The translations under genes were made by a program, and so were the position numbers. A stretch of 64,000 bases of DNA from the NCBI GenBank assembly GCA_022385755.1, contig MU278349.1, positions 992,001-1,056,000 on the forward strand. Reading direction: 5' to 3'. Shown here piece by piece: positions 57,201 to 64,000 of the stretch (its first letter is position 1; each line of letters starts with the position of its first letter). This DNA is from Trametopsis cervina. Its lineage: Eukaryota; Basidiomycota; Agaricomycetes; Polyporales; Irpicaceae. The notes below the pieces were generated by a model. That model made no database searches, had not been told where the DNA came from, and was given only the letters and a program-made list of their open reading frames with translations.

Positions 57201-57261
57201 TCGAACTACTGGTGCAACAGCAGTAGCAGCCCCCCTGTCGACGATCGTCTCTGTACGATAA
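51275..57261 (+). CDS. RIM15: Rim15/Cek1/Ppk18-type kinase with PAS-like and receiver domains
   Basis: ATG 51275 (MSDSSALRRQPPSPLVF) to TAA 57259-57261; five short introns, about 1,900 residues. In order: a disordered N-terminus; a helical region (IMTTLYDIIGVATDVMEMSI); a PAS-like segment (GDHFIWVNYAWRFVIGGEPD); a C2HC zinc finger (CRICECNIPQWYFEKHNETC); and the AGC-type kinase. The kinase has ISKGAFGSVFLAKKKVTGDY, the VAIK-type Lys in YFAIKVLKK, HRDLKPDNLL and DFGLSRIGL. A long insert then leads to VVGTPDYLAPE. A response-regulator receiver follows, with LLAEDNPI, ILMDLHMP and AFLAKPV. Yeast Rim15 integrates TORC1, PKA and Pho85 signals to drive quiescence. All usual kinase and receiver residues are present. 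Confidence 0.93.
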
Positions 57262-57864
57262 GATACGCCGCTTTCTTTCGTTCGCGTAGTCTCCCCTTAT
57301 GGTTTTATTCGCTTTACGCTTGGTTTACACGTTGCTCATTGTCATGCCCACCCTCGTTCACTAATCTGTCAACTTCTCCCATGGTTTCATACTTGATCAC
57401 GTACCTTTCACCGCCCCATCATCATCATGCGCATTTCCCTTCACCATCACATCAACTCCATATCTTCGCAATCCATATCCGCTGCATTCAACCCTCTGCA
57501 TTCATTGTACGTTAGAATTATTGTCTGTCTCAGTGAATTTCATCGGGATAGCTTTTGGCTATGCCCTCACAACATATATTTTTCGAGCACAGGAACGTGG
57601 CGGCGAGAGAGAGACGGCCTTAACGCAGTCTTAAGCGCGAGCGTCTTTCATATGACTTCGGCACACGGCCTGTGTGCTCTTGTCGCTCACGATCTAACAG
57701 CCTTCGTAATACTTACAGTCGCTGCGCACATAATGCAAGTTGCATCTACCTGACCCGGGCCTCTGACCTTCAACGACCTCAACTTGTATCGCATATCGTC
57801 CAACGTGTAGCACTATTTTCTTTCCATCTCGTCGTGCTGCCGTAGCCTCTTCCCACAGATATCT
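57262..57864. other. Intergenic, RIM15 3' end and UIM-protein promoter
   Basis: These 603 bp contain a T/C-rich 3' flank and then promoter sequence. No coding frame is supported. Confidence 0.5.
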
Positions 57865-60716
57865 ATGTCCTCTCAATGGGGCAATAGTCGATACCCGCCG
57901 TTCTCTCAGGCAGGACCATATCCACCAAACGCCCCTCCGCCCGTACAACAACAGCCGTACATTGACCCCAGGAGACAGTACGTTCAACCTCCTCCCGTAG
58001 CTGGTTTCTATAACCACGCCGTACAATCTCAGCCACAGCCACAGCCAGGATACCCCATAGGTTCACAGGTGCCGTCCTACGGTATTCCAACCCCGTCTAT
58101 ACCCGTGCCTAGCATCTTACAACCTGGAGGTGGTGGAGGCTATCGTCCTATCCAGCGCACTTCATCTCGAGCTGACATTGGTGGAGATCTGTTCTTCCGA
58201 CCGTCGTTCCCAACACCCGAGATTCCAGGGCGACATAGCTTGGGACCTCCTCCTCCTCGGATCACGCACACCGTCTCTGCGCCACCTTCCGCTCCTCCGC
58301 CAGTACCCAGGAAACCTGACTTCAATCACCCGCCCGTTCCTCCGAAGCCCTCGTACCCCCCACCTCTACCCACAGCCCCTGCCGCCCTACAAGGTTCGAG
58401 TTATCCGTACACTGCGCATCATGCTGGACATGGTCACGAAAGTGCGGGCGGTGGACGAAGTTCTGAGCCTCCTACCCCGCATCAGCACTACTATGCTGAG
58501 CCATCGTCTATCAGTGAAGAGCAAGAATATAAACGTGTGCTTGAGCAGTCCGCTAGAGATGCTGAGGCGCGGCGCAGGCAAGAAGACGAGGAGCTCGCGC
58601 AAGCGATGCAGGCGTCGATGAGGCTGCAGTCTTCTCAATCTGTGTCACACGATAGACATACATCCATGGCGCCGTCAACTGGATTCGACTTACCACAAAT
58701 GATGTCACCCACGACATATTCCTCTCCTGTGACTGTGCTCTCTGCATCAGTGCTGCCGGACTCCCGTCCTGGCTACTTTGATTCGCCCGCGTACGAGTAC
58801 GTACCGGGCGCATCCACTGCATCGTCTGCCGGACCTGGACCCTCTGCTCTGGGAAGAATGAGAACAGACTCGTTCAGACAGATAACGGAGGATGAAGCGT
58901 TGGCGCGACGATTAGCGGAAGAGGATGCTCGCGAGGCGAGAAGGAAAACATTCGAAGAGGAGGTGAGGAGGGCTCAGGAAGATAGAAGAGCACTGGAAGA
59001 GCAGACACAGGCTCAAGCGATGCGCTTGCAGGAGGAGCAAGAACGGGCGAGGCGCGCCCAGGACGAGCAGCACGAACGTGTAAGGCGCGCTCAAGAAGAG
59101 GAAGAGAGACGGATGCAGGAAGAACAGAGTCGTGTGCGGGAAGAGCAAATGAGGCACGCTCAGGAAGAGCAAGCGAGACGTATACAAGAGGAACAGGAGC
59201 AGGCTCGACAGATGCACCTTCGGCATGAACAGGAGAGAGCCAGACGAGCGCAGGAACAGCATCGTCAACAGACTCAGCAACCCTCCAAGTTACAACGAAT
59301 GGATGGTCCTTCGGCCGTCAACCGGTCTAGCAGCCAAGAGGCAGGTGGAAGTGCTCTTCCTCCACAGTATAACGACGTCGTGACCGATGGGCCCTCGGCT
59401 AGTATGCAAAGGCAGCCTTCCGTGCAACAGTTTTCTCAGCTTCCATCGACGTTGCAGAACCATCACCCCGGGGCTGAAGGCCTATACCGCACTACTTCTG
59501 CATCTGCCATTCCGAGCCAGCTGGATTCTTCGAACCATGCAGATGTTCGTAACGGACGGTCTCATTCGTTTGGAGCACACGTGCCACGACCGGCACCGTC
59601 TACCACAGCAGGCTCTCCGTCAGACCTGTATCCACCTGCGATGTCTTCGCCGGCTCTGTCGCGAGTATCAGGTGGCATGTCGTTGCCGTCCGTGGACGAG
59701 AGTCATGAAAGCTCAGCAGCCTCAAGCCATAGTGGGGTATCATCCCAAGGTCCTGTCTCGCCCGCGATCAGCAACGACGCACAGTCGCCACCGATCCCGA
59801 ACAGCCAATATGTGGACCCTGATTTACTAGCCGGCGTTTGTACGTGCCCATTTTCTTGTCACCCATACCCATACTGACCCTTCGCAGCCATCAGCTTCGG
59901 CCCACCTGTGATAAGCCCCCAGCTTGACCCATACACCGATGTTATACCCAACGTCATCGCACTACCGTACGGTCGCTCACCGCCGCTGCATATCAAGGCG
60001 CCGAACTGGCGCAACCTGATGCGGCTTATGGCATTGCTGAGCGAGACGAGGGTGGAGCCCAACATCGAAGCGCAGGCGGTGGTCAAGACGGCGATGCAGC
60101 TCAGAGTGGTGGTCAACTTCGTGAAGGTGCGTCGCGCTACGTAGGTGCTTGTTGGGTGATGCTGAATATCAGACACTATATGAAGGTCAACGCCACATCT
60201 TCGCATTGGCACGTCGTGCTGTACCTGACGATCGACCTCCCCATACCGGACGATCACCGGTACAAGTACAGGAACCAGTCCGACCCGTCGCTGCTCCCCT
60301 ACTCGTACACGCTCGCGCCGACGCCGACGCACCTGCGCGAGGCTGCGGACAGTCCGCTGCAGAAGTGGTACTCGATCCCAGCGACAAACAAGCTGCCATT
60401 CATTACGCTGCCGGTGTACTTCCCCGACCTTGCGCAGTACCTCATCGGTGCGCTCGAGGAGTCGCGGCGGGCGGTGGCCGACCGCTCGAGTGGGCTTGGA
60501 CGGCTAGCAAAGGCGGTGGATGCGTTCTACCCGGGTTCTGGTCAGATGGGGCCGCTAGGAGCAGGCGACGACGACCAGGACCCAGACAACAGGGGTATCA
60601 GGAACCGCATTGGGAAGTTCTTTGGAAGAGGGCAGAGCGCACAGGCTGCGAGGCCGCTGAACGACGAGCGGTCGACGTTGGTGACGCCGTTCTACGCAGA
60701 TAACTACGGGAGGTAG
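57865..60716 (+). CDS. UIM-containing, coiled-coil protein with conserved C-terminal domain
   Basis: Three exons with introns 59840-59887 and 60127-60185 give 914 residues. The first 220 residues are Pro/Gln/Tyr-rich, with SH3-ligand-like repeats (PPPVPRKPDF, PPVPPKPSYPPPLP). Ubiquitin-interacting-motif-like helices follow: QEDEELAQAMQASMRLQ fits the UIM pattern well, and EEQEYKRVLEQSARD and EDEALARRLAEEDA fit in part. A charged coiled coil (about residues 365-475) is made of degenerate RRAQEEQER-like repeats. The C-terminal 260 residues look folded: LDPYTDVIPNVIALPYGRSP, HWHVVLYLTIDLPIPDD and WYSIPATNKLPFITLPVYFP. The role may be ubiquitin-dependent trafficking or actin/endocytic adaptor work; this is inference from the modules. 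I know no name for the C-terminal domain. Confidence 0.78.
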
Positions 60717-61606
60717 CGGGAGAGTTTGGCGGTACCGTGTTTGCCGCCGTCCTGGTGGACTTCCTTGTTGTGCGCTGAACTTGCCTGCCGCGCCGCGTCA
60801 TCTGCTGCGTTGCCGATCCTCGCATGGATTTCAGACCGCGGTCCCGCACATCAACTGGCTGGTTCCTATGCGGCGCAGCTTGAGTCGCTGGTCAATTTCC
60901 ATTTGGCCATATGGTAGCTAATTGATTGACGATATTTAAGAAACGCCATTGATGATTGACTGCGTATCTACTTCAGTTCTGGTTTGTTCTCAGTCACCAT
61001 TGACAGTTTGTACCGGTAGTAGTTTTGCAGGTAAATACACACTAAATAATGGTATAATTACGTAGTGTCGATGACAATGTGACGAACTTGATTGCGGTGC
61101 GCTTCTACGCTTAGGAATGCTGTATGTAAGATGCATTCATGGCGTAATATTGTCTGACCTTGCATGAATATTCTAACAGCATGCCGGTACAACGCGTGTA
61201 GATGTTATCTGATAGTGGAAAGTATCAACCAGGAACGTGGCTGACCGCAGGATATTGCGTACAATGCGTTGATGCAGACCGCTTCTTAACGTGCTACGGA
61301 CTATATATAGCAGACTAGAATGGAGGTTTGACTACTTTAAAGCAGACTGTAGACACCGCAGCATTAATTAGAAGCTAGCACCAATCTTATCAGATACCCA
61401 TGCGGCATCAAATGCCTCTTGACAGCGCCGCTTTATCCTTCCCTCTCTTGAAAACATATAAATCCCGACTACAATGCTGCCATCCGTCATCCGTTCACTG
61501 CACCCACCTCCGAGTCGTCGCACACCGTTCTCATATTTCTCTCACTAAATCACTTGCACACCGGCATCGGACCGTATCTGCCCCGATCGAGCGCACCCAA
61601 ATTTGA
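60717..61606. other. 890 bp intergenic, A+T-richer
   Basis: The region runs from the UIM-protein stop to the AIM32-like start. The middle (60,900-61,400) is richer in A+T than its surroundings and contains TATATATAGCAG near 61,304, too far from the next ATG to be its core promoter if the leader is short. No coding frame or RNA gene is seen. Confidence 0.45.
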
Positions 61607-62840
61607 ATGAGGTCAACGCTGAGGAACTTGAAGGCCACCGTCCTCTGGCACAACACCGACATGGGCTCGACGGCGGCGCTGCTAAAGGAGGCGGCCATAC
61701 CTGTCTCGGAGGACGACTGCAGAGCATGCGCGGATCCGTGTGACCAGGGGCATGAAGAGTATAGCTCTCGGTTCGATGTCGATATGGAGACGCAGATGCT
61801 GGGCTCTGTGAAGCCATATACGAGGCAGGTATGCACTGCGCACTACAATCTATACATTTTGTATACGGTGCTTACTGTGCATCGTACTACAGGTCATCGT
61901 ATCGACAGGAAAAACGGACTGGGCACACGACGTCTCTTCCGTCTCGGGCTCACTCGCCCATTTCCTGGACGCCACATCCTCACCACACGCTTCCAATCTC
62001 CCATCTCACCTACATGCACCATCAAACAGGTCCGTGCCGGGCGTGCACTCCACAGCCTCAGGGACCAAGACTACGATCCTGAACGGCAGCCATCATACCC
62101 TCTCCGGAGACCCCAAGAAAGACACCGTACTCATCCTCCCGGATTACAAAGTCGTAGGAGAGGTGGAGAGGAGCACCGAGGGCGCACGGACGTTCTGGCA
62201 AGATGTGTTTGAGCCGAAGACGGAGAAGGAGACGGTCACGCATGTTTTGCCGTATGCATGCGTAATACTACTTTGTATGTTTCGTGCTCTGCCTGCGGAT
62301 CCAATCCTTCGCGAGGGACTGACCAGCTTTCGCAGGTTCACATAAGAAACGAGACAACCGCTGCGCCATTGCCGCGCCCAAACTCGAGCACGGTCTCTCC
62401 GTCGCACTCGAGCGCGAAGAATGGGAGGTGCACACACAGCTCTCCGAGCACGACCTCGAAGCCCCTTCTCCCCCTCCTTCTGCAAACGGAGCAGCAGAAG
62501 ACGCGTACCTCGCCCAGCTAAAGGCAGCCGCGCAGTCTAAACGCGCTCTCATCCTCAAGGTGTCGCATATCGGCGGACACAAATTCGCGGGGAACGTCAT
62601 CGTACGTTGCCTCCCTCCCATCTCAGCCTTTGAACACGAGTACCTAACAATATTGTATGCCTGTAGATATACACGCCAACGGGCACAAGCATCTGGTACG
62701 GCCGCGTGACGCCGCACAACGTCGACGCCATCGTGCGCGACACCATCCTCGGTGGAAAGGTCATACCGGAGCTTCTGCGCGGTGGGCTGAACCTGGCGAG
62801 GCCGGAGGAGAGCTCGCGGAAGACGCTGAACGATTGGTAG
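61607..62840 (+). CDS. AIM32: AIM32-like sucrase/ferredoxin-like thioredoxin-fold protein
   Basis: Four exons (61607-61828, 61893-62274, 62336-62601, 62667-62840) give 347 residues. An N-terminal Cys cluster (PVSEDDCRACADPCDQGHEE) opens the family domain. The Fe-S/thioredoxin signature follows at the exon 2/3 junction: VILLCSHKKRDNRCAIAAPK. Next comes VSHIGGHKFAGNVIIYTPTG and WYGRVTPHNVDAIVRDTILG. These are the marks of the sucrase/ferredoxin-like family that includes yeast Aim32 and the Apd1 2Fe-2S proteins. Aim32 is a mitochondrial thiol/redox protein. The exact ligands and location here are inferred; the N-terminus (MRSTLRNLKATVLWHNTD) is only weakly like a targeting signal. Confidence 0.85.
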
Positions 62841-63636
62841 ACGGTTTTCTATAGTAGAAGCCGGGCGTGTCATGTATGTATGTATAGAACACATCTATAG
62901 ATGTTTTGGATTTTGGGGTGTTGCGCGGTGTCTGGACGTGAGGCAACCGACACATTCTGCCTGTCTCGCGAAATACTGCTGTGAAATAGTGCAGTTCTAG
63001 AGCAGGCACAACTGAAGACAATACAACAGACATGAATCCTATGCGCACGTCGTGGAACTGAAACGGACCCCATCAGTCTAAACAGTGCTCGAATTACGTG
63101 CACACAACTCGCCAAACACCCTAGAATTATCCTCATGTCCAGTAGCCGACGCATGTTAGATTTGTAACTGATTGGATTGAATTTGTATTGGTCTGGATCG
63201 TGTAATGTTGATACAACTAATGTACGTGGAAGGGGACACCGAAATTATGATGATGCAGCTTGAAAAGTGAAAAAAAAAGGAGATAAAGAGGATAGAGGAT
63301 AGAGAGAAAGCTTGGGGTAGAGGCAAATACGTATACACTTGTTACACGGCAGCAGGAACATTTCGACATTGACATAGTGAGTGATAGGATATGCAAGACG
63401 TGGAGGGCGGGCTGGATGGGGTAGGGGCAGGGGGAGGCAGCGCGAATAGGCGGGGTGAGGAAGTACTAATAATGATAGGTTGAGCACGCATGCGCGTATA
63501 TTGAGTGTTGTCCGGGGTGTAGGAGCTTGGGCTTCATAGAGTGAAGAACCACGGGGGAGGAGTGTATCTGCGCGTCCCTGAACAATGCATGTTCAGGGAC
63601 AGCAGCAGCGAGAGCTGGAAGAGAAGTCGGGGAAAC
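62841..63636. other. 796 bp between convergent stops
   Basis: Non-coding by appearance. There is an A8 run and purine-rich tract near 63,265-63,310, and a perfect hairpin (separate entry) close to the right-hand stop codon. Confidence 0.5.
63574..63600. repeat. Perfect 11 bp stem, 5 nt loop hairpin in kinase 3' UTR
   Basis: GTCCCTGAACA (63574-63584) and TGTTCAGGGAC (63590-63600) are exact reverse complements separated by ATGCA. It lies 37-63 nt past the stop codon of the AGC-kinase gene on the minus strand, so its transcript would carry this stem-loop in the 3' UTR. Confidence 0.55.
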
Positions 63637-64000
63637 CTAGAAGTTCATATCGTCCGCGAACCCATCCTCTCCCCTCCGCCTATGCGCATATCTTCCCACA
63701 AGCCCCTCCTCATCATCCACATCAAACCCGTCCACAAACTCCGCATCATCATTCACCGCCCTCTCCCCGTCCTCCTTCAAGATACCAGCGGCCCCGGCGG
63801 GCACGACGCTCTCGCCGTGGTACGTGAACCCGCGGAAGTTCTCCTGCATGCTGCTCGTCAACGGGCTCTCAGCTACGTCCCGCTTCTTCTTCTTCTTCCC
63901 TACGATGTCGATCCCCTTCGCCGCCGATGCACCGTTTCCGTTCCCGGGCGCGGCGAACCCGTGTCCGTTTGCGACGGGGTGGTGCGGCTGTGACTGCTGC
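63637..64000 (-). CDS. AGC-family kinase, C-terminal tail only (partial)
   Basis: An open minus-strand frame enters from beyond 64000 and stops at 63637. It encodes a Gln/His/Gly-rich stretch, a Lys run (GKKKKKRDVAESPLTSSMQ), then NFRGFTYHGESVV and an acidic tail (FVDGFDVDDEEGLVGRY). ESPLTSSMQ followed by FRGFTY fits the turn motif and hydrophobic motif (FxxFT/SY) that end AGC kinases such as Sch9/S6K and Ypk1/Gad8. The HGES after the motif looks most like Sch9, but the kinase domain is outside the window, so the subfamily is unresolved. TORC1 (Sch9) or TORC2 (Ypk1) would phosphorylate the Thr of FRGFTY. A 3' UTR hairpin lies just downstream. Confidence 0.6.
   Translation of the reverse strand, partial: QQSQPHHPVANGHGFAAPGNGNGASAAKGIDIVGKKKKKRDVAESPLTSSMQENFRGFTYHGESVVPAGAAGILKEDGERAVNDDAEFVDGFDVDDEEGLVGRYAHRRRGEDGFADDMNF

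Noticed and set aside
60149..60703. 184-codon plus-strand frame
   Set aside because: It overlaps the last exon of the UIM protein in another frame. The real frame joins across introns and has folded-protein composition.
63265..63310. A8 and purine-rich tract as a possible poly(A) relic of a retroposon
   Set aside because: There is no target-site duplication or retro-element coding sequence next to it; simple 3' flanking composition is enough.

Overview
The window is nuclear DNA of a filamentous basidiomycete, most likely a wood- or litter-decaying Agaricomycete. Genes are dense and lie on both strands. They are broken by many short GT-AG introns of about 45-70 nt, some separating exons of only 23-60 nt. 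Gene content fits: an AA9 lytic polysaccharide monooxygenase, a Rim15-type kinase with receiver domain, an RNPS1-like SR protein, and conserved families of unknown function in Ser/Pro/Gln-rich proteins. I see no tRNA, rRNA, transposon or CRISPR array. Gene models were built by hand from reading frames plus splice signals; where exon sums are quoted they keep frame from ATG to stop. No database search was possible, so names rest on recognised motifs.

Layout. 0-5 kb: STEEP1/UPF0428-like gene in five small exons (-), ankyrin-repeat protein (+), Erg26-like sterol dehydrogenase (+). 5-16 kb: secreted AA9 LPMO (+), ubiquitin-activating enzyme UBA1 (-), diphthine-ammonia ligase DPH6 (+), Sut1-like alpha-glucoside/sucrose transporter (-). 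16.5-22.5 kb: three tandem same-strand paralogues (-), each with two homeodomain-like segments, the same three intron positions and phases, and a shared C-terminal motif. 22.5-28 kb: two 1.4 kb gene-poor gaps around a cyclin-fold protein (-). 28-39 kb: STRIPAK subunit Far11/STRIP (+), DPH1 (-), NPC1-type sterol transporter (+). 39-48.8 kb: RNPS1-like SR protein (-), C2H2 zinc-finger factor (-), mitochondrial cytochrome-b5 reductase MCR1 (+), Fe-S assembly factor DRE2 (+), an uncharacterised conserved protein (-), proteasome deubiquitinase RPN11 (+). 49.5-64 kb: mitoribosomal protein bS18m (-), a possible weak gene (-), RIM15 (+), UIM-containing protein (+), AIM32-like thioredoxin-fold protein (+), and the C-terminal end of an AGC kinase (-) running off the right edge.

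Themes. The first and last enzymes of diphthamide synthesis (DPH1, DPH6) lie about 19 kb apart. Ubiquitin/proteasome functions recur (UBA1, RPN11, UIM protein), as do sterol functions (Erg26-like, NPC1) and nutrient signalling (RIM15 plus an AGC-kinase tail). Most of this is ordinary core-gene synteny. The least explained element is the tandem trio of double-homeodomain-like proteins, which looks like a local, lineage-restricted expansion of putative DNA-binding proteins.
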